From Pararobbsia alpina (GTDB lineage Bacteria; Pseudomonadota; Gammaproteobacteria; Burkholderiales; Burkholderiaceae), in contig NZ_CADIKM010000009.1 of NCBI RefSeq assembly GCF_902859895.1, positions 110,425-174,424 on the forward strand: DNA of 64,000 nt, in the 5' to 3' direction. The notes under the pieces were generated by a model. It saw only the letters and a program-made list of their open reading frames with translations, was not told the origin of the DNA and made no database searches. A program made the translations under genes and the position numbers. Below, one piece after another: positions 1 through 8,804 of the stretch; position 1 is the first letter of the stretch; the number at the start of each line of letters is the position of its first letter.

Positions 1-609
1 GAAGCCGCGAGCGACCGCGCACAGGAAGTGGCGACGCCCATTGCCACCGTTGGCGCGATCGGCGCGCTCGCCGGCATTTTCGCTGCGGTCGTCTTCAGCC
101 GGTGGCTGGCTGCGCAGGTCTCCGGCGGCGCGATCACGATACCGGCTTTCCTGTGGTGCATGATGACCGGCATCGCCATTCGCAACCTGAGCCCCTTCAT
201 TGGCCTGCGCTTCGACGACCGCGCCACAGAACTCATCGCGAACGTGTGCCTGTCGCTGTTCCTGGTGATGACGATGATGGCGCTCGACCTGGTCGAAGTG
301 GTGCTCTCGGCAGGGCCATTCCTTGCCATCATTGCCATGCAGGTGGTGTTCATCGTCCTGTACGTTGTCTTTATCTGCTTTCGCTTCATGGGCCGCGACT
401 ACGAGGCGGCAGTCACCTCTGCGGCGTTCATTGGCTTCAATATGGGCTCCACCGCAACCGCGATGGCGAACATGCAGGCGATCACCGCGAAGCACGGACC
501 TGCGCCGACCAGCTACCTGATCGCTCCACTCGCCGGTGCGTTCTTCGTCGACCTGATGAACGCCTTTGTGCTGACGTTGTTGCTTGCGCTGCCGTTCATG
601 GGAGGTTGA
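1..609 (+). CDS. GltS-like sodium/glutamate symporter, C-terminal part
   Basis: The gene runs in from the left edge, so only its last 202 residues are visible. They form about five hydrophobic spans with the glycine- and alanine-rich hairpins of the GltS (sodium:glutamate symporter) family, including the stretch GFNMGSTATAMANMQ, which resembles the second re-entrant loop of that family. The protein would be an inner-membrane secondary carrier. A stop codon at 607-609 is followed two bases later by the start of a TAXI-type binding lipoprotein, so the two are almost certainly co-translated. This suggests a carrier that works with an extracytoplasmic binding protein rather than a stand-alone glutamate symporter. 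The substrate is unknown. Confidence 0.85.
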   Translation, partial: EAASDRAQEVATPIATVGAIGALAGIFAAVVFSRWLAAQVSGGAITIPAFLWCMMTGIAIRNLSPFIGLRFDDRATELIANVCLSLFLVMTMMALDLVEVVLSAGPFLAIIAMQVVFIVLYVVFICFRFMGRDYEAAVTSAAFIGFNMGSTATAMANMQAITAKHGPAPTSYLIAPLAGAFFVDLMNAFVLTLLLALPFMGG

Positions 610-611
610 CC

Positions 612-2105
612 ATGCGCGCCACCATCGCCGTGCTCCTGGCGGTCTGCATGACCGTATTCCTGGCTGGCTGCGGCGGCGGCCCGGATGTCACAAGCCTGCG
701 GGCCGGGGTCAACGCTCGTCTGGCCCAGGCGCTGCCCGCCGGGACCGTGGAGCTGGTCGGCCTCGAGCGGCGAGGCTCCAAGGCGGACACAAAGGCGCCC
801 GCGGGCGAGACGCGCAGGACCGTCTATTTCGATGCGCAGCTGCGGCTCGCGCGCGACTTCAATTTCGGCGGGTGGGACGCGCCGGGCGTCGCCGGCCTGG
901 TTTCCGCGCTGGGCGCGGGCCCGAAGGGCATTTCCGGTGTGACCTCGGGCGGCAACAAGGCGGGCGACATCATCCGCGCCCACGGTACGGCGCTCTTCAA
1001 GCGCGAGGGGGATCGGTGGATCGCGGTCACGTCCGGCGGCTACCGGCCGGCCGAGGCGCCGGGCTATGCCACCAACGCTGCGCCAGGCGCCGCGGCCATC
1101 CTGGATGCGATGCGCAAGGTGGTCGATTCGGTTCCGAAGGACGCTTCGCCCGCCGAGCAAGCAGCGATACAGCAGGAGCTATCAGCGGCCTACGCCAACA
1201 TTCGCTCACGGCTTGCGCGCGCGGCGGACGGCTACGCCATCGCTGCCGGCGCGGAGCACGGACAGTACCTACGCTTCGCCCGCGCGCTGGCCGATGAAAC
1301 CAAGGTGCGGGTGGTGCCCCTGATCACGCGCGGCGGCGAAGAGAACCTGCGTCTGCTGCGGGCGGGCAAGGTCTCCGTTGCGCTTGCGCAGGGCGATGCC
1401 GCGCTCGATGCCTATGAGGGCAAGGGCTCCTTTGTCGCGGACGGGCCGTACGCTTCGCTGCGAGCGGTAGGAAGCTTGTATCCGGAAGCCGTCCATGTTT
1501 TGGTGCGGGCCGACGACTCGCTCACATCGCTCGCGGATTTGCGCGGCCACAAGGTCGCCATAGGCGAACCGGGCTCGGCGTCGCGCCTCACCGCGCTGCG
1601 CGTGCTCGAGGCGCATGGGCTTGGCCTGAAGGACATAGCGCCGCAGGAATTGAGCATCGGCGCCGCGCTGGTGGCGCTACGTCAGAAGCAGGTCGATGTC
1701 GTGATCCAGGTGATCGGCGTGCCGGCGGACAGCGTGCGCGACGCGCTTACGGACGTACCGATGCGGCTGTTGCCGCTCTCGGAGCGCGGCATTGCCGCGT
1801 TGGCTAGCGCGAATCCCGCGTACTTTCCCTACACGCTCTCGCGGGGCGTCTACCCGAACCAGCAGCAGGACGTGCATACCGTCGCGACCGCGGCGCTGCT
1901 CCTCACGGCTACCGACCTTTCCGATTCGGAGGTGGCCGCCCTCACCCGCCTGGTTTTCGCGAACGGCAACGATCTCGCGGCGCGCGGCAGCGCGCAAGGC
2001 GCGCAGGTTTCCGCAGCGACGGCGTTGCAAGGGCTGCCTGTGCCCCAGCATCTCGCCGCGTCAAAGGCACTCGATGCGATGACCGGTGGCGTCAAGCGTG
2101 AGTAG
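612..2105 (+). CDS. TAXI-family substrate-binding lipoprotein with extra N-terminal domain
   Basis: 497 residues. A signal peptide ends in the lipobox LAGC, so Cys20 would be lipidated and the protein anchored to the membrane. Residues about 28-150 form a domain with no motif I recognise. The TAXI-type (TRAP-associated immunogenic protein) binding domain follows from about residue 207, with a conserved-looking opening GYAIAAGAEHGQYLRFARAL and the hinge region LADLRGHKVAIGEPGS. The ATG at 612 lies two bases after the stop of the GltS-like carrier gene, so I take that carrier as its transport partner. There is no TRAP membrane subunit in the window. An upstream start in the same frame would overlap the carrier gene and lose the signal peptide. 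Confidence 0.85.
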   Translation: MRATIAVLLAVCMTVFLAGCGGGPDVTSLRAGVNARLAQALPAGTVELVGLERRGSKADTKAPAGETRRTVYFDAQLRLARDFNFGGWDAPGVAGLVSALGAGPKGISGVTSGGNKAGDIIRAHGTALFKREGDRWIAVTSGGYRPAEAPGYATNAAPGAAAILDAMRKVVDSVPKDASPAEQAAIQQELSAAYANIRSRLARAADGYAIAAGAEHGQYLRFARALADETKVRVVPLITRGGEENLRLLRAGKVSVALAQGDAALDAYEGKGSFVADGPYASLRAVGSLYPEAVHVLVRADDSLTSLADLRGHKVAIGEPGSASRLTALRVLEAHGLGLKDIAPQELSIGAALVALRQKQVDVVIQVIGVPADSVRDALTDVPMRLLPLSERGIAALASANPAYFPYTLSRGVYPNQQQDVHTVATAALLLTATDLSDSEVAALTRLVFANGNDLAARGSAQGAQVSAATALQGLPVPQHLAASKALDAMTGGVKRE

Positions 2106-2227
2106 CCCGACTAGTGACACTCGCGCTTTCATCGACTTACACATGACCAGGAAACGAGACCACAATCCTGTAGTGCCGTGTCGACTCTTGCACGCTATTG
2201 CCCCTTCACATCTCCCCCGAGAAAAAC

Positions 2228-2683
2228 ATGAACGTATCCGAACGCCTCGCGCAAGCGGGCCTCGAATTACCGCCGCCCGTCAACCCGCTCGGCTCCTATC
2301 GAACGGTCTCCGTTTCGGGGAACCAACTCTATGTTTCCGGTCTTGGCCCCTTCGAGGATGGCAAGCCAATCGTCGGAATCGTCGGCGGCGATATGTCTCT
2401 GGAAAGGGCTCAGCATGCGGCACGTCTGACGATGCTCATGATCTTGGCCTGCGTCGATCAGGCATGCGGGCTCGACAACGTAGAGAGATGCAGCCGGCTG
2501 ACAGTCTACGTGCGCGCTGAACAGTCGTTCACTCAGCATCCGCAAGTGGCCAATGGTGCCAGTGAGCTCTTGCTGACGTTGTTTGGGCAAGACAGGCTTC
2601 CGGCTCGAAGCGCGCTGGGCGTGCACACCTTGCCGATGGGCATGCCGGTCGAGATCGACAGCATCTTCGAGTTGAAGCGCTAA
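2228..2683 (+). CDS. RidA family protein (YjgF/YER057c/UK114)
   Basis: 151 residues, slightly longer than the classic 130-residue RidA. The fold is indicated by the order of family-like segments: SVSGNQLYVSGLGPFEDGKP, then helix-rich ERAQHAARLTMLMILACVDQ, then RLTVYVRAEQ, and the C-terminal GVHTLPMGMPVEIDSIFEL. RidA enzymes hydrolyse reactive enamine/imine intermediates; divergent members are tied to specific catabolic routes. The usual catalytic Arg region is replaced by ARSALGVHTLPMGMPVEID, typical of the longer YjgF subgroup. I chose the ATG at 2228 because the family alignment begins at NVSERLAQAGLELP. Confidence 0.85.
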   Translation: MNVSERLAQAGLELPPPVNPLGSYRTVSVSGNQLYVSGLGPFEDGKPIVGIVGGDMSLERAQHAARLTMLMILACVDQACGLDNVERCSRLTVYVRAEQSFTQHPQVANGASELLLTLFGQDRLPARSALGVHTLPMGMPVEIDSIFELKR

Positions 2684-2694
2684 GAATCTGCCGA

Positions 2695-2721
2695 GTCACA
2701 CGATACGCCGCCCTGTGTGAC
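2695..2721. repeat. Inverted repeat downstream of the RidA gene
   Basis: GTCACAC at 2695-2701 is matched by GTGTGAC at 2715-2721 with a 13-base loop. No T run follows on either strand, so it may be an operator for the FUSC-like gene that starts at 2797 or a weak terminator. Confidence 0.35.
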
Positions 2722-2796
2722 GGTTACGATTGCACATCCTTGTTCTCGGGCGCATTGCTGCTCGCATGTGCCCTGGAAAAGATCACGGAAAAGCGC

Positions 2797-3915
2797 ATGA
2801 ATGACAACCGGCAAGGCTCTGCGGATCTTCGTTGGAAATTTCTCCGGGGCATCCTGCTGCCAGTAGCGGCCGTTGGCCGTTGGCTGGACCGGGTTGACCC
2901 CGGTACGCACCGTCGAATCAAAGGGTTGCGGCTCGTGACGGCGTACGGCATCGCGGCAGCACTCGGGACGTTGCAGGATATTGCCCACAGCGTGCCCAGC
3001 AGCATCTCGCTGGGTTACCTTGCCGGAAGTTTCGCTCTTTGGGCGAGCGTGTCCGAGGGGAAGGCGACGCGCGTCGAGTCGAGCCGTGATCTCATGCTGC
3101 TGAGTCTTGCCGCCGCGCTAGGCGCAGTCCTGTTCGTGGTTCTTTCCCGGCCGTTGCAACTTGTGGGTCGAGCGGAACCGGAACTGGTTCTCGTGACCGG
3201 TGCGTTTCTGGTCGGATATCTCAAACGATTCGGCATTCTGGGCGCAGGAATCGGATCGCAAATCTTTATTGGGGAGTTGCTCGCATACGGCGCCCGTCTG
3301 ACGACTGACGATCTTTGGGCTATTGGGGTTGCCGCGCTGATCGCCGCGCTGGCGTCGGTCGTGCCACGCGTGCTAAGCGGCCCCGCAGAGCGGCCCGTCG
3401 CGGTGGCGGCGCTCGCTGCCGGACCGGCACCCGCTCCCGGGAGGCGCTCGCCTGAGTTGTTCATGGGACTGCAGGCGGCCATCGGCGCGTTGATCATCGT
3501 CGCCCTGAACGGCTTGATTGGCCTCGAGGAGTCTGCCTGGGCGATCACCGCGTGCACCTATGTCGTCGCAGGCTCAGCGACCGGCACGATACAACGTGTG
3601 CGTCGCCGGATTCTGGGTACGTTGATTGGCGTTCCATTAGGTCTCGCCTGTCTGCCGATTGCTGAGCATGCGCCCCTGCTGATCTGGGCTGCAGCCGCAC
3701 TCGCGATGGTAGTGTATGCGATGGCCTTACCAGAGCGTTACGACATCGCCTGTGCAGCGTTCGCTTTCACGTTAATTGTGACGCTTGCCGCAAGTGGTGT
3801 GCATTCAGTCGCCCTGCTTGCAGCCCGTGCCTGGGAGACGCTTCTCGGCGGGTCAGTCGGCCTGGTTGCCGCCATGATCATTTTTCCGCTCCAATCTTCG
3901 GGCTCCAAGAAATAG
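2797..3915 (+). CDS. FUSC-like (aromatic acid exporter type) membrane protein
   Basis: 372 residues from the ATG at 2797, mostly hydrophobic. Two blocks of transmembrane segments can be read: about residues 55-200 and 230-350, separated by a Pro/Ala-rich linker (ERPVAVAALAAGPAPAPGRR). The second block carries the features of the FUSC_2 domain (ITACTYVVAGSATGTIQRVRRRILGTLIGVPLG). Members export fusaric acid, hydroxybenzoates or other weak acids, but no membrane-fusion or outer-membrane partner is encoded nearby, so the substrate is unknown. A longer reading from 2740 is possible. The ribosome-binding site is weak. Confidence 0.75.
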   Translation: MNDNRQGSADLRWKFLRGILLPVAAVGRWLDRVDPGTHRRIKGLRLVTAYGIAAALGTLQDIAHSVPSSISLGYLAGSFALWASVSEGKATRVESSRDLMLLSLAAALGAVLFVVLSRPLQLVGRAEPELVLVTGAFLVGYLKRFGILGAGIGSQIFIGELLAYGARLTTDDLWAIGVAALIAALASVVPRVLSGPAERPVAVAALAAGPAPAPGRRSPELFMGLQAAIGALIIVALNGLIGLEESAWAITACTYVVAGSATGTIQRVRRRILGTLIGVPLGLACLPIAEHAPLLIWAAAALAMVVYAMALPERYDIACAAFAFTLIVTLAASGVHSVALLAARAWETLLGGSVGLVAAMIIFPLQSSGSKK

Positions 3916-3948
3916 GCTGAGTGAAGCGCGCGAAGAGACTGGCCGAGA

Positions 3949-5193
3949 TCAATACACCTTGAAGCTTTCGGTGCGTGCCATCACTGCCAGTCCGATAACG
4001 GCAATACCCGCGAAGAGCGCTGGCAGCAGGAAGACATTGGGCAGGCCCAAGAATGCAACCCCGAAGCCGCCCGCGACGCCTCCTAACGCCGAGGCGAGAG
4101 CCGTCGAGCTCATGAAGATTGCCGACGCCGTCGCTACCGCGTTGGGAAGCAGGCGTTGAGCGACGATGATGCCCAGAACCACGAATATGCCCCAAACACC
4201 ACCCATGAGGATCTGTCCGGCGAACATGCCCACTGCGGACGACCAGAGCGCAAAGCAAAGATTGGCAAACACCCCCATGGAGGCCGCGATACACATCAAC
4301 CACACGTTGCCAAGTTTGCGGCCCAGCCCGATGCTGAAGGGCATGATGAGCAGCTCGATGAATGGCTGTATCCCGATGACCGCTCCCCGTACTGCCGGAC
4401 TTAGCTTGAGGTGTTCTTCCATGTGGATCAGCAGGAATCCGTACTTCACCGGCTCCCCCGCGTAGACCAAGACGAAGAGTCCTGTGAACGTCAGCAGTGG
4501 AAGCATGGCACGTAGGCTGGAGTGACGCGCGGGCTCACTCGCCGACTCCGGCTTGAGCTTGATGGTCGGATTCAGCGTTCCGAGAGGTGCAATCTGTAAA
4601 AGCATGCAGATGGCGGTCATCCAAAGCATGGGGCGCAGGCCATAGGCAGCCGCCAGCCACGCTCCTAAGACAGGACCGACGATCCATCCGCCGGTAAGCG
4701 CCATACGGATGATGGCAACGACACTTTCATTTGCGTTGTCGGGCTTGTGGCTGAGTTCATCGTGGACGGCCGCAAAAATTTGCGAGGCGGTAGCACCGGA
4801 AACGGCCAGCAAAGCGACGGCGATGATGAAGGGCATCCAGACCGAAGTAGAGAGGGCCAGCCCTGCCCAGCCCACAAAGCCCGCCGCAGCACACATGCGA
4901 AAAAGACCGAGGCGATTCCCTGTGTGATCGGAGTAGCGGCCGACGAAATACCCCGCGACTGGAGCTGCAAGGCTGGTCAAGTAATAGAATCCCGCCAACG
5001 GCAGCGAGGCGCCGAGTTCCTTCGCCAAGAACAGAACGATCTGTGGAGCAGCCGCTGACGTGCCGAGACCCGACAGAAACATCGCAATCGTTGCGCCGAG
5101 AAGTAGCCTCGAAGCTGCAACTTGACGCAACGCAGATTGACTACCGGTTCGGTCAGACATCGTGACAGATTGACTACCGCTTTGCTCAGACAT
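3949..5193 (-). CDS. MFS exporter, sugar-efflux (SetA)-like
   Basis: 414 residues with about twelve hydrophobic spans. The first half contains the MFS motif-A-like loop GRYSDHTGNRLGLFR between helices 2 and 3 and a region ASQIFAAVHDE after helix 5 that recalls the sugar efflux transporters. It ends 34 bases from the stop of the convergent FUSC-like gene. The 5' end contains a 33-bp tandem duplication that gives each copy its own ATG (5193 and 5160); I chose 5193, which has a G-rich stretch 11 bases upstream. A longer reading from 5259 adds a polar segment unlike an MFS N-terminus. Confidence 0.8.
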   Translation of the reverse strand: MSEQSGSQSVTMSDRTGSQSALRQVAASRLLLGATIAMFLSGLGTSAAAPQIVLFLAKELGASLPLAGFYYLTSLAAPVAGYFVGRYSDHTGNRLGLFRMCAAAGFVGWAGLALSTSVWMPFIIAVALLAVSGATASQIFAAVHDELSHKPDNANESVVAIIRMALTGGWIVGPVLGAWLAAAYGLRPMLWMTAICMLLQIAPLGTLNPTIKLKPESASEPARHSSLRAMLPLLTFTGLFVLVYAGEPVKYGFLLIHMEEHLKLSPAVRGAVIGIQPFIELLIMPFSIGLGRKLGNVWLMCIAASMGVFANLCFALWSSAVGMFAGQILMGGVWGIFVVLGIIVAQRLLPNAVATASAIFMSSTALASALGGVAGGFGVAFLGLPNVFLLPALFAGIAVIGLAVMARTESFKVY

Positions 5194-5198
5194 CGTGA
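5133..5198 (-). repeat. 33-bp in-frame tandem repeat at the MFS gene start
   Basis: Copies at 5133-5165 and 5166-5198 differ at only three positions. Each encodes an 11-residue unit (MSEQSGSQS.. and MSDRTGSQS..) starting with its own methionine codon, so the duplication doubled the translation-start region of the exporter gene. Confidence 0.85.
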
Positions 5199-5586
5199 GA
5201 CGAACCCCCGGGTTATGCTCGTCAACTTGTTCGGCAACGACGGTCCGTCCGGCGCGCACGCTGGAGATTATCGCGACCGCCTCTCGATTGCTATGGTCAG
5301 GTCGAACTGGTCACTTCCGCATTGCCGAAACAACGGGCTAAAGCTTGAAATTGAAAACGCTTGAGCAGTCCGCGTTGGTCAACCGCGGTCATCCGATCCG
5401 GCGGTCGCGATGGCCGCAACTTGCCGGACTCAGACGGACGACGACCGTCCCAGATCGACGCGTCTCCGTCGTTCAAGTCTACGCTATCGCCATGGCCGCT
5501 TCCTGGGGGTACAGCAGTCATTCTTTAGCAGCGGCAGCAATCCCATCCGGGTCCCTCCGAAAACGGGCACTTTCCGCCTTCGTCGG
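5199..5586. other. Intergenic region upstream of the MFS gene
   Basis: About 390 bases between the MFS exporter start and the 3' end of the sigma-54 activator gene, both on the minus strand. It must hold the exporter's promoter. I see no convincing small gene, hairpin or strong operator here. Confidence 0.5.
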
Positions 5587-6996
5587 TCAGGGCACCTGCG
5601 ACTCCTGCCCGATGTCCTTGAGCTCGCGATAAAGCGTCGAACGACTCACCCCGAGCAGATCTGCTGCCCCATCCTTGTCACCGTTTGCACTCGTCAACGC
5701 ACGTTGCATGTGCTTCGCCTTTTCTCTCTGCAAATGCTCATGCAGCGGTACGAACGGGCCATCCTGATCCGGAGCCGCTGCGTCCATCTGCGACGATGCG
5801 TCATCGAGCTCAAGCTCGCCGGACACGAGAAATCGCATCAGCACGGCCTCGAGCTCACGGACATTGCCTGGCCACGAATGCGCTCGCAAACGCTCGATTT
5901 CGACGCGAGACAAGTCTCGCGCGGCCCTGCCATGCTGTCGCGTCAATCGCGCCAGCAACTGCTCGACGAGGAACAGAAGATCCTCGCGCTCGCGTAACGC
6001 CGGCAGCTGCACTCTCAGGATGTTGAGCCGATAAAACAGATCCTGTCGGAATTGCCCCTCCTTCACCAGTCTGGCGAGGGGCCTGTGCGTGGCGCACACG
6101 ACACGCACGTCGACCGGTACCGGCACGAGCCCTCCCACGCGCACAATCTGCTGGTCGTTGATCGCTCTGAGCAGACTCGCCTGCAGGTTCATCGGCATAT
6201 CGCCGATTTCATCAAGAAAGAGCGTACCGCCGTTCGCGATTTCGAACTTCCCCGGCTTGCCGCGCGTACGCGCCCCCGTGAATGCGCCGCCCTCGTAGCC
6301 GAACAGTTCGGCATCGATGAGATTCTCTGGAATTGACGCGCAGTTGACCCATACAAAAGGCCGATCTGCACGCTCCGACAACGTATGAATCGCGTTTGCG
6401 ACAAGCTCCTTGCCCGTGCCGGTTTCCCCCTGGATCAGCACGGGCAATGCATTTCTCGCGGCGGTGTGAATGCCGCGCGTGACCCCCTCCATGCGCGGGC
6501 AGTGGCCGAACAAATCGCTCTCGCGAAATCGCGCCACCCATCCGGAGTTGTGGTTTTCGACCGCAACACTGCGATCTGACGCAAGCGCATATGCCTTCTT
6601 CAGAAGGCCGAGGTTGGAAAACAACGCCATGCCCACGGCACCGACAATCCGGCCGTCCTGATACACGGGCACCTGCCGCGTGATCAGTCGATGTCCACGC
6701 ACCTCGAGCAGCTGTGCGACGACCACGCTGCTGCCTTGCGCCACGAGATGCAGTGGGGATTCCGGTGATATTGCGGCCGTCACGTGACGGCCGATGAAAT
6801 CCTCCTCGTTGCCGCCGAGCAGCCGGCAATATGGCCCGTTGATGAACACGATGCGCCCATTCACGTCGACCGCGACGAGACAATCCGACACGTGATCGAG
6901 AAGGCTGCGAAAGAAGCTGCTTTCGTCCTGACCGGACGTGAACCAGTGGGGAATAGGCATAGAAATGATCGGATGTCCTTTCTCCTTTTCTGTCAT
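5587..6996 (-). CDS. Sigma-54-dependent transcriptional activator (PAS-AAA+-Fis HTH)
   Basis: 469 residues from the ATG at 6996 (an upstream start at 7008 adds four). Domain order: a PAS domain (about 25-125), the AAA+ sigma-54 interaction module with Walker A GETGTGKE, the intact GAFTGA loop that contacts sigma-54, and Walker B GGTLFLDEIGDM, then a Fis-type helix-turn-helix at the C-terminus (GAADLLGVSRSTLYRELKDI). It lacks a receiver domain, so the PAS domain probably senses a ligand or redox state. It lies directly downstream of the CoA-transferase gene on the same strand. A sigma-54 promoter stands before the hydrolase gene, so this is probably the activator of that operon. Confidence 0.93.
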   Translation of the reverse strand: MTEKEKGHPIISMPIPHWFTSGQDESSFFRSLLDHVSDCLVAVDVNGRIVFINGPYCRLLGGNEEDFIGRHVTAAISPESPLHLVAQGSSVVVAQLLEVRGHRLITRQVPVYQDGRIVGAVGMALFSNLGLLKKAYALASDRSVAVENHNSGWVARFRESDLFGHCPRMEGVTRGIHTAARNALPVLIQGETGTGKELVANAIHTLSERADRPFVWVNCASIPENLIDAELFGYEGGAFTGARTRGKPGKFEIANGGTLFLDEIGDMPMNLQASLLRAINDQQIVRVGGLVPVPVDVRVVCATHRPLARLVKEGQFRQDLFYRLNILRVQLPALREREDLLFLVEQLLARLTRQHGRAARDLSRVEIERLRAHSWPGNVRELEAVLMRFLVSGELELDDASSQMDAAAPDQDGPFVPLHEHLQREKAKHMQRALTSANGDKDGAADLLGVSRSTLYRELKDIGQESQVP

Positions 6997-7090
6997 GGCA
7001 TTGCACACACAGGCTGTTGTGGTGCCGTGGATGGCACTGTGCTTGGCTATCGTGGTTCGAAGGCCTATTCCTGTGCCGAGCTTGAGAAGG

Positions 7091-7123
7091 TCGGCGCGAT
7101 TCGACGCCGAACTTCAGCGATTT
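7091..7123 (+). pseudogene. Remnant of an alpha/beta hydrolase gene (3' end only)
   Basis: The plus strand reads SARFDAELQRFI, matching PARFNAELQRFI at the C-terminus of the intact hydrolase encoded at 8805-9584. The DNA match over 30 bases has about four differences, and it continues upstream with one extra base (GAGCTTGAGAAGG against GCTCGAGCAA), so the reading frame is broken. The remnant points opposite to the intact gene and sits in the 240-bp space between the CoA-transferase and activator genes. It is what is left of a second, inverted hydrolase copy. Confidence 0.7.
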
Positions 7124-7152
7124 ATCAGCCACCGGTTCGACGATTCGAGACA

Positions 7153-7176
7153 GGCCGCCGGCCACTCCCGGCGGCC
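7153..7176. repeat. GC-rich hairpin after the hydrolase remnant
   Basis: GGCCGCCGG at 7153-7161 pairs perfectly with CCGGCGGCC at 7168-7176 around a six-base loop. It stands just after the remnant reading on the plus strand and may be its old terminator. No T run follows. Confidence 0.45.
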
Positions 7177-7234
7177 GATGCCGAATGGAAAGTGGCCATG
7201 TACCCATTAGCGACGTATTTCGTCTTTTGGACGG

Positions 7235-8752
7235 TTACGGAAGTCGCATCGAGCTACGCTGGACGTAGTTCTGATGCCAGGACAACGCCTCCTGAAGCAA
7301 ATGCGGCGTGTGTTTGCCGTAACTCTCGCGACAAGCTCGGTCGAAATAATCCTGCAGCATGGACCGGAAGTCTGGATGTGCACATTTTTCGATGACTTTC
7401 CGGGCCCTTTCTTTTGGCGAAAGTCCACGCAGATCGGCCAAGCCTTGCTCGGTTACGAGCACCGCAACATCATGCTCGGTGTGGTCGACGTGGCTCGCCA
7501 TAGGCACAATCCGCGAAATGGTCCCGTTTTTGGCCGTGCTCGCGGAAAGGAAACAGGACAAGTAGGCGTTGCGCGCGAAATCGCCTGATCCTCCAATGCC
7601 GTTCTGGATCCTTGTTCCCATGACGTGCGTCGAGTTCACGTTCCCGAAAATGTCGGCCTCGATCATCCCGTTCATCGCTATGCATCCCAGTCTGCGCACG
7701 AGTTCAGGATGATTGCTGATTTCCTGCGGTCTCAGGATAAGGCGTTGGCGATACTTCGCAATATGATTGGCGAACCGCGCAAGACCAGCCGGACTCAGCG
7801 AAAGGGAAGTTGCAGACGCCGCGTCCAATACGCCGTCCCCGAGCAGGTCTAGCATACTGTCCTGCAAGACCTCGGTGAAGGCGGTCAAGCCACCGAAACC
7901 CTCCTTGCCGAGTTCAGCCACGACTGCATTTGTGATGTTCCCTACCCCTGACTGCAACGGCAACAGCGTTGGCGGCAAGCGCCCATGGCGGATTTCGTGA
8001 CGCAGGAAATCAATAAGGTGGCCGGCGATCTGCCTTGAAGTTTCGTCGGGTTCAGAGAACGCGTTTGAGCGATCGGGGGCCTCGGTCTTGACGACAGCGA
8101 GGATTTTTTCAGGCGGACAACGCAGGTAAGGCCCGCCGATCCGATCGCCAGGGTGAAGCAGTGGGATCGGCTTGCGATGAGGTGGCAAGGCCGTTTGATA
8201 GTAGATGTCATGCATGCCATCAAGCCCACTGGGCTGATGCTCGTTGACTTCCAATATCACGCCTGCGGCACGCTCAATCCATGTCTTGTTGTTACCGACT
8301 GATGTAGACGGTATCAACTGACCGTCGGGGCGGATTCCGCTTACTTCAATAACAGCGATATCGATATCACCGTAAAAACCGAACCACGCATGTTGTGCGA
8401 CGTGGCTCACATGGATATCGAGGTAGTCGACTTCCCCTGCATTTATCTTTTCTCGCAATGTAGGATCCGACTGATACGGCAGCCGCAGCTGAATGCCGTC
8501 AACGCTGGCCAGCTTTCCGTCGAGTTCCGGTGCGGTAGATGCGCCCGTGAGGAGGCGAACGCGAAAGTCTTCGCCTCGTGCGTGCGCTGCTTCGATCCGC
8601 TCCGCGAGCGCACCCGGTACGGCCTTGGGATAACCCGCTCCCGTGAACCCACTCATCGCCACGGTCATGCCAGGACGGATGAGGGCAGAAGCGTCGTGTG
8701 CCGACATCACGGGGGTGCGCAGACGCGCATTCAGGCTAGTTGTACTATTCAC
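7235..8752 (-). CDS. Acetyl-CoA hydrolase/transferase family CoA-transferase
   Basis: 505 residues, the usual length for the Cat1/AarC/ScpC class of CoA-transferases that move CoA between succinate, acetate or propionate. The catalytic glutamate is visible as Glu294 in FTEVLQD, the same number as in AarC. The nucleotide-binding glycine loops (GVGNITNAVV, GIGGSGDFARNA) and the C-terminal TEQGLADLRGLSPKERA motif are present. The start is a GTG at 8752 preceded by GAGGT seven bases away. It follows the hydrolase gene by 52 bases and shares its sigma-54 promoter. Together they probably release or swap CoA from a short acyl-CoA in a catabolic route. The exact acids are not predictable. Confidence 0.92.
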   Translation of the reverse strand: MNSTTSLNARLRTPVMSAHDASALIRPGMTVAMSGFTGAGYPKAVPGALAERIEAAHARGEDFRVRLLTGASTAPELDGKLASVDGIQLRLPYQSDPTLREKINAGEVDYLDIHVSHVAQHAWFGFYGDIDIAVIEVSGIRPDGQLIPSTSVGNNKTWIERAAGVILEVNEHQPSGLDGMHDIYYQTALPPHRKPIPLLHPGDRIGGPYLRCPPEKILAVVKTEAPDRSNAFSEPDETSRQIAGHLIDFLRHEIRHGRLPPTLLPLQSGVGNITNAVVAELGKEGFGGLTAFTEVLQDSMLDLLGDGVLDAASATSLSLSPAGLARFANHIAKYRQRLILRPQEISNHPELVRRLGCIAMNGMIEADIFGNVNSTHVMGTRIQNGIGGSGDFARNAYLSCFLSASTAKNGTISRIVPMASHVDHTEHDVAVLVTEQGLADLRGLSPKERARKVIEKCAHPDFRSMLQDYFDRACRESYGKHTPHLLQEALSWHQNYVQRSSMRLP

Positions 8753-8804
8753 TTTTTTACCTCATATCAATGTTTTCATGGGTTTGTCTCGATCGTTCAC
8801 GCGC

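Noticed and set aside
102..611. A plus-strand reading that would extend the TAXI lipoprotein upstream by 170 residues
   Set aside because: It overlaps the GltS-like carrier in another frame, is Arg/His/Pro-rich, and would place the signal peptide inside the protein.
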